A stretch of 64,000 nucleotides of DNA. It comes from Megalobrama amblycephala. Its lineage: Eukaryota; Chordata; Actinopteri; Cypriniformes; Xenocyprididae. Where the stretch lies: contig NC_063054.1 in NCBI RefSeq assembly GCF_018812025.1, positions 29,960,356-30,024,355 of the forward strand, in the 5' to 3' direction. The first letter of the stretch is position 1; each line of letters opens with the position of its first letter. The position numbers and the translations under genes are program-made. Shown piece by piece: positions 40,073 through 54,178 of the stretch. The notes beneath the pieces are model-generated. The model ran no database searches. It was not told the origin of the DNA and saw only the letters and a program-made list of their open reading frames with translations.

Positions 40073-40268
40073 AATGTGTAGAAAGATTTTTTTGAAGGAT
40101 GCTTTAGAAAGTAACTTTAAGAATTCATATATTACTAAGATGAACATACAGATTGTGGTTTTCAATTAAAAAGAAGGCTAGGCTTATAAAGTTTACAAGA
40201 CAAACAATATAGATAAACTTGAAATGATCTACAAAACAAAGTTTGAGTGGAGTCTGAGCAATGTAAGT

Positions 40269-40900
40269 TAAAGGGTTAGTTCCCCCCAAAATGAACATTT
40301 TGTCATTTATTACTTATCCTCATGCCGTTCCACACCCGTAAGACCTTCGTTCATCTTCGGAACACAAATTAAGATATTTTAGTTGAAATCCGATGGCTCC
40401 GTTATGCCTGCATAGGGAGCAATGACACTTCCTCTCTCAAGATCCATAAAGGTACTAAAAACATATTTAAATGGGTTCATGTGAGTACAGTGGTTCAATA
40501 TTAATATTATAAAGCGACGAGAATATTTTTGGAGCGCCAAAACAACAACAAAATAACGACTTATACAGTGATGGCCGATTTCAAAACACTGCTTCAGGAA
40601 GATTCGGAGCATAAATGAATCAGTGTATCGAATCTGCTGTTCGGAGCGCCAAAGTCACGTGATTTCAGCCGTTGGCAGTTTGACACGCGATCTGAATCAT
40701 GATTCGATACACTGATTTTAGTACCTTTATGGATTTTGAGAGACGAAGAGTCATTGCTCACTATGGAGGCCTCACAGAGCCATCGGATTTCAACTAAAAT
40801 ATCTTAACTTGTGTTCTGAAGATGAACGAAGGGTGTGGAACGACATGAGGGTAAGTAATAAATGACAGAATTTTCATTTTTGGGTAAACTAACCCTTTAA
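40269..40900. mobile_element. MITE, 'gggttagttc' family
   Basis: Ends ttaaagggttagttcccccc and tgggtaaactaaccctttaa. The arms include gccgatttcaaaacactgct and complementary aatcatgattcgatacactg blocks. A sister of 49654-50975, it keeps the uninterrupted sequence aagtcacgtgatttcag at about 40652 where the sister carries an insertion. Confidence 0.88.
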
Positions 40901-41048
40901 GCAGTTCAGGTTGAATGAATTGCTGACCTTTAATTAGAGGGATTGTTGGAGCAAGTTTGAATTTAGAACTATAGCGCCCTCTAGTGATGATACAGGGCAT
41001 TTATCATTCATTAATATGGTTTTGACCTTAAAGCCATTCAGTTAGAAT

Positions 41049-41330
41049 TAAAGCAATAATTCACCCAAAAATGAAATTCTGTCATTTATTCACCCTCAAG
41101 TTGTTCCAAACCTGTTTGAATTTTTTCTTCTGCTGAACGCAAAAGAATATAATTTGATAAATATATGGGAAACCAAACAGTCTGGGCCCCATTAACTTCC
41201 AAAGTATGGAAAAAAAATACTATTGAAGTCAATGGACATTCTTCAAAATATCTTCTTTTGTGTTCAGCAGAAGAAAGAAATTCATATAGATTCATATTCA
41301 TGTAGATGACAACATAATTTGGCAAAGTTT
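41049..41330. mobile_element. Decayed MITE copy
   Basis: ttaaagcaataattcaccca at the left and internal tcttctgctgaacgcaaaag mirrored by cttttgtgttcagcagaaga. The right end has degenerated. Same broad family as the element at 8593. Confidence 0.7.
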
Positions 41331-41943
41331 AGATCCAGTATGTAGATGTTTTACGGCAAGTTTGGCAACAGTTATATTGTTTGGGTCTTTTTTGGGGCAG
41401 AAACTAAAAAATGCTGAAATGGTTGGGTAGGACTATATCTTCTGCACAATTTCTCATTTTAGACACCTTAAGAAGACAAATAACAACAGGATTTAGAAAT
41501 ATACAAAATATCTATATTAAAATAGTATGAAATATCAGTATATTTTAAAAAATATATATATAAAAAAATGTGATTAAAGCTGATGAAATTAGCACATATG
41601 TAAAATAACACTCATATGAAGGCAACTGGAATAAAATATTTTACTTTCTTATGAAATAGTAATTAAGTATAAGTTAATTCTGTCCCTTAAAAATGTTTTG
41701 TACACTATTGGCATTTCTTCTTTATTGATATAGCCACACAGGGTAACCACACAGCTAACACAGCGTTATTATAGTTGACTAAAACTAAAAACTTAAAAAC
41801 ATATTTTCATTACTTGAAATAAAATAATATATTAAAAAACTTCAGCTTGTTGCCAAGGAAAAATTTCTCATTTTCATTTAACTTGATATACTAAAATAAC
41901 TAAAACTGAAAATGAAATAAAATGAATAAAAAAAATATCATAT

Positions 41944-42731
41944 TTAAAGGCCCGCTGAAGTGTCTTGGAACGCGTAGCATTATTCAATGTGCTGACGTAA
42001 TTTCAACTGAAACAGGAAGACAGGGCAATATATCGAACAGCCCCGCCCCTTTTTAAAATAGCCAATAGTGTTTTGTTTATATCACAGCTCGGCCAGAATC
42101 GTTAAGCTGAATAAAACCTGTTTCCTTTTAATATCTAACCGTTTCTCCTCCTAATCTCCTCTATATCACTGTAAAATACAGCATTCTGTGCAGAATTTAA
42201 ATGGGTCTGATACCTTTCGTGGTCTGAGCTGACTCGCGGTTATGATCCACTCTGTGTCCCTGGGCCAGAGCAGACTGTGCTCGCACTGCAGCGGTTCACG
42301 TTATACTAATGCGAAAATTAAAGACTTCATTTGCGCCAATGGAAAGCATATTTACACTGTCTGAATCGTTCCCTATTTTCTATATAGTGCACTATGTGCC
42401 ATTCACCATGTAGAAACTAGTAAATGTTTGAACAAATGACTGATTTCAGCTGCAGCTTCAGTGTCTGTTGGTAGTGAAAGGAGGGGGCGGGACTTCAGAT
42501 TCTAGAGAGCATTTGATTGGACAGAAGATTTGATGAGAAGCTGAAGTGCGATGTGATGTCATGAAATCCGTGATCCATTTTAGCGGAAGTGAGAGACTGT
42601 AAGTTTTGAATGCTTATATCTCCTAAATGTGAATTTTGTCATTGTTTTGGAACACACCAGCTTATTCATAACACTAACATATTCATACTAAAAGCTAAAA
42701 AACTTAAATATTGATTTCAGGGGGACTTTAA
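41944..42731. mobile_element. Full-length element related to 24643-25033
   Basis: Starts ttaaaggcccgctgaagtgt and ends tttcagggggactttaa, so the ends are weakly inverted (ttaaag/ctttaa). No coding frame. The internal block 42440-42560 is GC-richer than its surroundings. Confidence 0.75.
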
Positions 42732-43079
42732 AACCCCCAAAAATGAATAAAAATGACAAAAATAAAATTACTAAAACTTTAAAATAAAAAGGAAAAAGGA
42801 AAATATAAAATTAATATAAAAATTAAAGCTAATTCAAACTATTAACTGATAAAACGATAACTGTCTAAGTGCTAAAATAACACTGCTTTTTACTTTCATG
42901 TGTTTTAAGGACAATTTTTAACGTAAATGAAAAGTGAAATAATTAACTTGACACAAAAATAAATTAAAAGCCTTAAAGCCTTTTAATATAAACTTTTGAA
43001 AATGTTATATTTTTTATGATTTTACATACACTATCACTTTAAATGCACATTTTAAAAGCTCACAAAAAACCTGCTGGAT

Positions 43080-43753
43080 ACACAACGAAGGTTCACGCCT
43101 ATTTCCGCCATTTCGGCCAATCACAGGCTGATCCATTTCCCTTATATGGAATTGAACCCGCCTCGCTTTGTTGCTTCATCCAATGAAAAAGCCGCCAGAA
43201 CTTGATTGGCTGTTGTTTATGGCGATACAATAACAGTATCAAAAAACGCTAGAGTGAGTGACCATTTGTTGAGACCGTCAGTGAAAGCGGTTACACGCCT
43301 ACACAGAAAAACAAATCATTCATTAATACTTTACAGTCAGTTGTTAAATTAATCTACCGAGGATTATCAGCCCGTGAACCCTCCGCAGGAGTCGATAACC
43401 TCCTCAGTGTTTTTGAGCGAAAGGATGAAGTAGTTTCTGTGGCTCCGGAGCTGATCGCCAACTAACGTTACAGTATGCGGCTTACTGGGAATATATGACA
43501 AATTCTGATTTTATTCTATCCTGCAAGGAGATTCACCCATAGTTTGATACAGAAATGGTATCGCTGACCATTTTTTCTGTCTCTGGATCTTTTTCAAACC
43601 ACCTGAATTTTCATACTTGAGCAGGACTGTGTGGTTTTGGCACATTAATATGCAAGCTCGAGGTGCAACATGTCTTTGTGCATGAATGCTAGGCAATCAT
43701 AACTGATCTGGGGAACAACAAGGGGAAACTCCCCCTCGGAAGACTTCGGAACA
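43080..43753 (+). promoter_or_regulatory. vash2: vash2 promoter region and 5' leader with uORFs
   Basis: CCAAT boxes at 43117-43121 and 43180-43184 and an inverted one (attgg) at 43205-43209 lie within 100 bp, in locally GC-richer DNA with no clear TATA box. Downstream, the presumed leader contains several short upstream reading frames, for example ATG at 43475 closing at 43498, and others near 43555 and 43670. If the leader is unspliced, translation of vash2 should be restrained by these. Confidence 0.55.
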
Positions 43754-46700
43754 ATGACCGGACCAAGCGCCACCAGCAGCGGCGGCTCAACGGCCAAGAT
43801 CAGCAGACACGGTCGGTCCAAGAGCACCAGTACCTACTGTCACACTACGGGTCCCGCTGCTGAAACCTCCTCGTCCACTGCCGCAAACAACACCGGTAGG
43901 TCGTCCGGTGAGGAAGACGAGAAAGACGGCGGGGTCCCGTTTTTCGTGAACAGGACGGGCTTTCCCATAGACGGTGTCACCTGGGAGAGAATGTGGTCGC
44001 ACGTCACCAAAGTTCATCCTGATGGACAGGAGATGGTGGAGAGAATACGAAATGCAACACACCTCCCAAAAGTAAGTTGAAAGTAGTGGACTAGTGTATG
44101 TGTCTAAACATTTTTGGTAGTATATAGATTCCCAAAAATGCTCAAAAATATTGTCATGTAAGAAAGCTTGTCTATATGATATTTCTTGTTCAAATGGACA
44201 GTGGTCATACATTGGTATTACCATGTTTTTGGAAATCTTTTAAGTAGGATTACATAGTACATGATTGTAACATAATTTTTACCTTGGTATATATGTTACA
44301 TTTTCATATAATTAATGACCACAGTACCATTTTTTTTAAAAAGTGATTTTAAGTTTGGGTTCAGAAAGTTTTTTGAAAGAAATTAATAGCTTTATTCCAC
44401 ATGGAAGCGTCCAATTGATCATAAGTGACAGTAATGACATTTACAATGTTACAGAAGATTGCTGTTTCAAATAAATGTTGCTCTTTTGAAATTTCTATTA
44501 ATCAAAAAGTCCAGTTTCACAAAAATATTACGCAGCACAGCTGTTGTCAACATTGATATTAATAATAAATGTTTCTTGAGCACCAAATCAGTATATTAGA
44601 ATGATTTCTGAAGGATCATGTGACTAAAGACGAGCATCACATGAATAAATTGTAATAATATTTAACAATATTACTGTTTTTACTGTACCAAATAAATGCA
44701 GCCTTATTGAGCATATGAGGCTTCTTTCAAAAACGTTAAAAGGTACTTTTGAAAAGTAGTGAATGCATATAGAAATGTCGGTAATCTTTTGGTAAAACTT
44801 CCAAATTGGTCTATATGAATCCTCATTTACAGGAACAGAGTTTATATATAAATAGCCTCTTACAAACTGCCATGCATGTGACCCAGTTTTCACGCAGAGA
44901 GGAAGTGTAGGCTATGTGATATGTGAGCGGATTTTCTCATCCATGTGTTTTCCAACACTATGCTACATTGTCCCTTGTCATCATTTAATTAAAAACCAGT
45001 CAAAGGACAGATTTGATCCAACCAATGACAACTATGCAGAAACATTCCTCTGTTAATGCACATTATTATGAGGAATGATGCCATGTGACATCTCAGGACT
45101 TCAATTAGGATTAGGATGCTGTCATGTCCCTTTATCACAATGTTGCTCTAACCTCCAAACATAAACCAATCAGGCCTGATCAGGCTTCATAGAGCATGCA
45201 AATGAAGGGCCTCGGAGGGGATAAAGCGAGTCTTAATCACAGACTAAGTAATCCCCAGTGCTCAGATAGACAGTATTCGCAGGGTCAAGATGTGTGTTTA
45301 TAGTAGCTCTTTTGTTTTAGTAAACACTATTGTGCATTCCTACATGCTCAAATGTGCTGAAGCGTGCAGAAAAAAGGCGTCCGATAAGCATTGTGTCACT
45401 AGATCCCCAGATGTTAAAGTGATTTATTAAGGGACACTCCCCACCAGCAAGTGTTGAACAGGTGCTTGGAGTGAATCCGTCAGATCAGCCAGATTAGGAG
45501 TCACTCGAACGACCGCGACACGAGCCAGACATTCCTGTTAGATCCATTAAATGGAGTGACAGTCCATGGGAAAGTCCTAGCTGTGAACCCATAAATGACT
45601 GTATTGATAAAGAATCAGAGTCTCTTGTGGTAACCTTGGATCCGAGGACACTGCAGTTATGATGTAAACAAACCACATACCGGTACAGTGGTGTCAGTGT
45701 TGGTGCAGTTAAACAATATTCAGAGAGTCCATTATTTTTTCATAGCACATCTTGCAACTTTAAAATCATCTTCTGGCTTTGCTTTTTGGTATAATCCATT
45801 TGCTGGAGTGATATTAGGGATAATCCGTGTAATTCCTGTTTATTTTGTACTACAGTTTCCATAAAAATATTAAGCATGCAGCACAAGCACAACTGTTTTC
45901 AACATTGATATTAATAAGAAATTGTTATTAAGCATATTAGACTGATTTATGAAGGATCATATGACACTGAAGACTGGAGTAATGGCTGCTGGAATAAATC
46001 ACAGGAATAAATGACATTTTAAAATATATTAATTTTTAATTTAAGTCTTGATGAGGCTTCTTTCAAAAACATTAAAACATTTTACTGACCCCAAACTTTC
46101 AAACGATTACCTAGATTTCTGTATGCATATACCTTTTGATAAAACATCTTTTGGATTTGGTTACTGATATAATCCTTTTGCTAGACTGTTACTGAGGATA
46201 AGCTGCATAATTCCTATTGTTTTGTCTAGCAGTTGGACCTTTACAGAAAACAAAACAGTCTTTGAGTCATCGTCGAAGTTACACAAATGTTTTTTTTATA
46301 TACATATAAAATTGTTTTATCCAAATTGTATTTGTACTCTGCAATGACTTTTTTCTGTAACAACTTAAAAGTCCACATCTGTTCTCAGATGGACGAATGT
46401 TGTCGGTGGCTTTATCGTCACCTACAGCAAGTGAGTTTCAAGTTTCTGTACAGTCCCACGGGTGGGCAGAGGTCAGCTAACGGCTCTGTGAGTGTGGATT
46501 GTGGTCTATTTATTGCTGCTGACCTCCTTTCAGGGTAGCAGAGACCCAGTTGAGCCAGTGGAGTAGAGTGTAGACGTAAATGAAACCTCTCTCAGAGAAT
46601 TCAGATCGTCACAATCAATATTCAGAGTGTCATTTGTATTTAGATACACTGTTTGGGAATTGATACTGAATTTAAAGACTGAACATAAATTAAATTGATA

Positions 46701-49700
46701 CCTGCACTGCACTGTTATAAGATCATTTCGAGCAGCAGTGATTTTTTTATGCTTGACAAGGCTGTTTACTTGAGTAAAAATTAAAGTTTTAATTTCTATA
46801 AAAATATCGTATTAACCCCGAAATTTTAAATTGTAGTGTAAATAATAAAATGCAACCAATATGATCAGGCATAATTAGGAAAGCAAAATGAATATGCATG
46901 TCAAATCAAGCCGATATGCTTCCCGTATTATTTTTGTTGCTCACATAAAAGTTAAACTTGGTATTTTCATACAAATCCAGCTCTAATTTGGCAGAGGGCC
47001 TGTATAAATAATTAAATAAAACTAAAGAAAGTTTAGCAATTGATTTTTAAGATATTTTTTGTTAAAGGATTAGTTCACTTTCAAATTAAAATTTCTTGAT
47101 AATTTACTCACCCCCATGTCATCCAAGATGTCCATGTCCTTCTTTCTTCAGTTGAAAAGAAATTAAGGTTTTTGATGAAAACAAATTTTTGTCAGTTTCA
47201 GTGCAGCTTCAAAGGGCTTTAAACGATACCAGACAAGTAATAAGTGTCTTATCTAGAGAAACCATCACTCATTTTCTAAATTTTTTACAATTTTTTATAC
47301 ATTTTAACCATAAATGCTTATCTTAAACTAGCTCTCTTCTTCTTCTTCTCTATTAGAAATCCGGTAGTGTAGACACTGCTAAGTGTATTACTGCCCTCCA
47401 CAGGTCAAAGTTTGAACTAATTGTTATATACTTGCACTAGCATATTGTAGATGACAATTTTGTTCAAATTTTGACCTGTGGAGGGCAGTAATACACTTAG
47501 CAGTGTCTACACTGCTGGAATTCTAATAGAGAAGAAGAGAGCTAGTTCAAGATGAGCATTTATGGTTAAAATATATAAAATTTTAATTTTTTTTTTAGAA
47601 AATGAGTGATGGTTTCTCTAGATAAGACCCTTATTTCTCATCTGGGATCATGTAGAATGCTTTGAAGCTGCACTGAAACTGTAATTTTGACCTTCAACCG
47701 TTTGGAGGCCATTGAAGAATAATCCTGGAATGTTTTCATCAAAAACATTTGAGAAAATGTGTTCGTTTGGAAAATGTACTCGACTAGTAGTTAGTCAGTG
47801 TGTTCAAAAACACCATTTTAATGAGGCTGTAAGTTCTTATGACGGTTGTCACACCTTGGGTTTCTGAACACCTCTATGTTTAAGTGCTGAGAAAGAGGTG
47901 TGTGTTTGCAGGAAGCACGACTCTTTCAAAAGATATTCTATTCAGAACAACAGCATTGTTATTCTGCTGTCATAACACTGCCGCAGATTTAGACAGTTTT
48001 AAGAGGGGGCATCTGAAGTCACGAAAAGAGGGTGATATGACAAAATATCTCCTGCTACAAAAATATATGAGGCCTATTCATGTATTTGTCGGAACGTAAA
48101 CAAACCTCTTGCTACTATAAATATGAAAATAAAAGCTACTGAGAAAATACAGTGTCACGTCACTCACGTGTAGCCTGTTTTGGTTTCGTTTTCTCTGTTT
48201 TCTGTTCCCGTTTTGCCTGCCTGATTTACTAGTTAATTTCCTTGATTGTTAATTAGTCCCACTGACTCCCACACACGTTCTGTTTCATCCTGATTACGTT
48301 TCCTCATGTTTATAAGCCCTGTGTTTCCTCAGTTCTTCATCCGGTATTGTTTATGGTAAAGTGTAGTTTGTTTTTCTCCTGTTTGTCTGTTTCTCTTGGA
48401 TTATTAAAAGGACTTTCTGCCTTCATGTTGAGTCATGTGCGCGTTATACTACTCGTTACATACAGATGGCAGAGCATTGAATAATATTATTACCTAAAAC
48501 AAAAAGGAAAATTGATTAAGCCAACTTATTTGAAAATTCGACTCATCAATATCCATGAAATAAATGTTTTAAACTACCAGAAAACATACAATACACTCTC
48601 AGAAAACATGGTACAAAAGCTGTCACTGGGACGGTACCCTTTAAAAAGTTTCTAATATGTACCGTTTAGGTACTTATATGTTCACTTTTGGTACCAATAT
48701 GTACTTCTGAGGTACTAAAATGCAATCTTTTGATATAAAGGGTACCACCCCAGTGACATCTTCTGTACTTTTTTTTTCTCTGAGAGTCTATAAATAGGTC
48801 TTAGATTTCAGCAGTTTTACCCTAATAACAGACAAGTTACCATGATACCACCATCACCAAAAGTAATTAATTGTGTCTGCTTTACTATAAAATACACACT
48901 CATTGCGACACATTTAAAGGGGACATATGAAAATGACTTTTTACGTGTTTAAGTGCTATAATCGGGTCCCCAGTACATCTCTCAACCCAGAAAATGTGAA
49001 AAGGGACAACCCATTAACTTACATGTTTAGGTAAGCCTTTCTCTGCAAACGTGAAAATGAGCCGCTCAGATTTCTTATGATGTAGGAAGGGGATCTTATT
49101 ATAATATTACCGCCTGTATGTATGTTTCCACCCAAGGCGCCACGAAGTAACAGCGGTGTACCAGTAACACTGGTCCTGGAGCACAGCTGTCCTGTACAGT
49201 TTAGCTACAACCCTGATCAAACACACTTGAATGTCTTTAGGATTACTAAAGTTACGTGAAGGAAGGTGAGTTGGGTCGGAGCAAAATTCTGCAGGACGGG
49301 GTAAAATCCACATTCTTGGCAGGGTTCCACTGGTAAAATTTGCATTCTAGGGGCTAAATATCATGTTATTTAGGGTCGTTAAAACCCGCGGCAACAGTGT
49401 TATAGCCCAGTTCCACGGGAAAACCGTGGACTTGGCAACACTGTTTGGAATCACAATCTTGTGGGCGTGAGCACAAGCTCATTTGCATTTAAAGGTACAC
49501 ACACCAAAATCAGTGCATTTTTTCTCTCACCCAAAATTAGGCAGGTAAAACATGGTATAATAAAAATATCCATGGGGTATTTTGAGCTGAAACTTAAGAC
49601 ATATTCTGGGGACACCTGAGACTTATATTACATCTTGTAAAAATGGGTCACCTTTGAAGGGGTAATTCACCCAAAAATGAAAATAATGTCATTTATTACT

Positions 49701-52700
49701 CGCCCTCATGTCGTTCCATACCCGTAAGACCTTCGTTCATCTTCAGAACACAAATTAAGATATTTTTGTTGAAATCCGATCGCTCCGTGAGGCTTGCATA
49801 GCCAGCAATGACATTTCCTCTCTCAAGATCCATTAATGTACTAAAAACATATTTAAAACAGTTCATGTGAGTACAGTGGTTCAATATTACCATTATAAAG
49901 CGACAAGAATATTTTTGGTGTGCCAAAAAAAACAAACTAACGACTTATAAAGTGATGGCTGATTTCAAAACACTGCTTGAGGAAGCTTCGGAGCACAATG
50001 AATCAGCGTGTCGAATTATGATTCGGATCGCGTGTCAAACTGCTGAAATCACGGCTGCGTCCGAAAACTGGAAAATGCTGCCTTCTGAGGACACATTTCA
50101 AGGTAGTAAGGCATCAAGGCACGTCCGAATCCAATGTTAGCTTCACTTCCTGTCTCATGAGATACCTTGCTCAGATCGATTTTTGAAGGAAGCATAGATG
50201 TATCCTTAGCTGCCTTTGATATCCCACAATCCTGTGCTTTCCATTCTGTGACAGTTGAGCTAGAAAAATAAAGATGGCGTCCGAAAGTTGCGTTTGCTGC
50301 TCAGTTTGTGTATAAATGTACGATTTAGACCAACATATTTCAATTTTGATATAATTTCTATCGAGAAATTACTACTGTAATAATTAAATATGTGTTTAGT
50401 TCTCACCAAAGCTCACGCTATATTGCTGTAGATCATTAAATTATTATGCTGCCTCAGAAGTCTGTCCGAAATCAGTTTTGTGAGATGCCTTCATGCACAA
50501 ACGCTGCCGTACAAGTCACTCTATAAGAGTCATCTCTTATAAGACAGTGAGGCAGCAAGACAGCTACCTAGGTTTTCGGACGCAGCCCACGTGTCTTTGG
50601 CGCTCCGAACCGCTGATTCGACACAAAAGATTCATAATGCTCCGAAGCTTCATGAAGCAGTGTTTTGAAATCGGCCATCACTAAATAAGTCGTTATTTTG
50701 TTTTTTTGGCACACCAAAAATATTCTCGTTGCTTTATAATATTAATATTGAACCACTGTACTCACATGAACTGATTTAAATGTGTTTTTAGTACCTTTAT
50801 GGATCTTGAGAGAGGAAGTATCATTGCTCCCTATGGAGGCCTCATGGAGCCATCGGATTTCAACAAAAATATCTTAATTTGCGTTCCGAAGATTAATGAA
50901 GGTCTTACAGGTGTGGAATTGCATGAGGCTGAGTAATAAATGACATTTTCATTTTTGGGTGAACTAATCCTTTAACAGATGCATAATTTTATGGTAAGTT
51001 AGAACAGTCTGAACTGCAACCGGTGACAAACGCTAATAATACAGTAAAATAAACTACTAACTAACTTTGACCAATTAACTAGCCCTATAAACATGAAAAA
51101 ATAATTTATCATTCCTTTAGCCTACTCGGTAGAGCTGTGTTCTTTGTGTCACGGGAAGTTCGTAGGTTAAGGTGTCAAAAGTCCGGTGCCAATCAAAATG
51201 TGACTTTGCGAAACAGACTGTCCTTTAACCAAAATGTTGCTGTAGTAGCCTAATATTAATGCTATAAAATACACTTGGCAATTGTGATTTTTATAACAAA
51301 AAAAAAATAGTTCATTCCATTTCATCATTAAAATCCATTTTCACTATTATTTTGACTGAGGGGGCAGGACAGTGCAGCTGAGGCCCTGTAGTGCCGGCCC
51401 TGCATAGTACAGTGCATTTATGTGTTTCTTTATCATACGTTCAAAAGCTTCAAGTCAGCACAGACAGACAAGACTTTACTTCCCTACCTTTCTACAGTCT
51501 CTCATTCTCTCGCTTGGCAGAGAGAGATAAAGAGGAAACAGGAGATGATTCCCTTTCCTCCTGTGACCCAGTAGCTCTGGTCTCCTCAGCTGTCCTGCAA
51601 CACATGCTTAATTCTGCCAGCCTTTTTGTGACAAGCTTTGGATTGAGACTGTTAATGTGGTGTAGTAAAGAGCCTGTTTTGGATAGAGGACAGATTTTTT
51701 CCTAGCTTTCATTAATTGCTTCTTTTCTTCTTATAAATGGAGGCTTGTGTGCGAGAGGACGACCTTTGTTCATTGCTAATTTTCTTCGCTGCCCTTTTGC
51801 AGTTAGAAGTGTCATTGTAAGGGTGGAAATGCTCAATGAGGCACTGTTTCTACAGATGATAAAGACTGATTGACAAATCTTCTTTTAGTTACAAGAGTAA
51901 AAAGGGCAATCCAGAAGTCACCTTGTGACTAGTTTATCAAATTTAGCTGGATAAAAGTGACACCCTTCATGATATGGAAACCATGATATATTTTTGATTC
52001 TTTGAAGAATAGAAAGTTCAAAAGAACAGCATTTATTTGAAATAGAAATCCTTTGTAACATTATAAATGTCTTTATTTCTTCTCTCTGTTTCATAGCACC
52101 CCGTGCCATCAGTTCCAAACTTTAAGCCATCGATGTCTGTGCCTGATTGGCTCCATGCCGTCCAGAACTACATGAGAAACCTGCAGTATCCTTTACCCTG
52201 CACAAACTGCTAATTCTGGGAAAGCATTCTAAAACTCTGCTTCTTCTGGATGCATTATGAATTCATTGGTACTCGTTCCTTTGGAGTGTCAGTTATGCTT
52301 TTTCGCTCCGTGTAATTTATTCAGTCAGCTTGAGTCACTCAAAGTGCCTTTTTGGTTGGAATGTCTCTTTAATGTAGAGTGATATTAGCCATGGACCTGC
52401 ATATTTCTGGCACACTGATACTTACGGTTTTGATTAAGTCTTAGTTAGACATTACACCATCTATAGACTCTGTACTACTTTATAATTTGGGCAGCCATTG
52501 CTAGATCACTTCAGCTCCTGTGGATATTTATGTTAAGCATAGTGTGTGATTAAAATCTCTGTGTCTGACTTTTCTCCCACAAAGAGATTTAGATCTGTGA
52601 AGGGTAATGAGGACATAGGGTTCAACAGGACGTTGTGCAGCTGTGCATTTTGAGATGTACGAGTCACAATGAAAAAACAGGAAAACAAGAATTCCTAAAT

Positions 52701-54102
52701 TAGTCATACAAACTTGACGTAGCTCCTTAACTGCTGACAGATACAACCATACAGGAACTCAGTTTTTTGAGATTAAGAAAACCAGACCCCTGAGTGGGTA
52801 AGTGATGCCATCGCTCAGGCATTTTTTTAATCATCCTGTCTGCCTACCCCTTATTTCCTGTTTATTGTCTTTTCTTTTTCCTGTTCCTTCTTATTTTACA
52901 CTTATTTTACTCTCTTGCACTCTCTTGATATTCAAGAAAGTGTTCTTTTTATCTAGAGATGTACACAATGTTTAGGTTTATTTTAAACTGAAATGAAAGT
53001 CATTGACCCTGTATTACATATATTTTTTATATTTTTCAGGTTGATGGAGACTGCCAGAGAGATGATACGAGAATCACTTCCCATCAAATGCCTTGAAGCA
53101 GTTATCCTTGGAATGTATCCTTTGGCTTTATTGACAACATTGTTGTTATTTTAGCAGAAAATAAAACTATTAAAAATTTACGTTAATTGAAACAAACCAG
53201 AAATAAAATATTAATATTATATGAAAAGCTTAAACTTAAAAAAACGTAAAAGAAAATTAGAAATATAATGACTAAGACTGAAATTAAAATAAATATACAG
53301 TGGGTACGGAAAGTATTCAGACCCCCTTAAATTTTTCACTCTTTGTTATATTGCAGCCATTTGCTAAAATCATTTAAGTTCATTTTTTTCCCTCATTAAT
53401 GTACACACAACACCCCATATTGACAGAAAAACACAGAATTGTTGACATTTTTGCAGATTTATTAAAAAAGAAAAACTGAAATGTCACATGGTCCTAAGTA
53501 TTCAGACCCTTTGCTGTGACACTCATATATTTAACTCAGGTGATGTCCATTTCTTCTGATCATCCTTGAGATGGTTCTACACCTTCATTTGAGTCCAGCT
53601 GTGTTTGATTATACTGATTGGACTTGATTAGGAAAGCCACACACCTGTCTATATAAGACCTTACAGCTCACAGTGCATGTCAGAGCAAATGAGAATCATG
53701 AGGTCAAAGGAACTGCCTGAAGAGCTCAGAGACAGAATTGTGGCAAGGCACAGATCTGGCCAAGGTTACAAAAAAATTTCTGCTGCACTTAAGGTTCCTA
53801 AGAGCACAGTGGCCTCCATAATCCTTAAATGGAAGACATTTGAGACGACCAGAACCCTTCCTAGAGCTGCCCGTCCGGCCAAACTGAGCTATCGGGGGAG
53901 AAGAGCCTTGGTGAGAGAGGTAAAGAAGAACCCAAAGATCACTGTGGCTGAGCTTCAGAGATGCAGTCGGGAGATGGGAGAAAGTTGTAGAAAGTCAAAA
54001 AATTAACTTGAATAATTTTAGCAAGTGGCTGCAGTATAACAAAGAGTGAAAAATTTAAGGGGGTCTGAATACTTTCCGTGTGTGTGTGTATATATGTATG
54101 TA

Positions 54103-54178
<76 letters not shown>

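Noticed and set aside
51391..51705. 104-codon frame in vash2 intron 1
   Set aside because: No homology, splice signals or conservation evidence; it lies within an intron on the sense strand.
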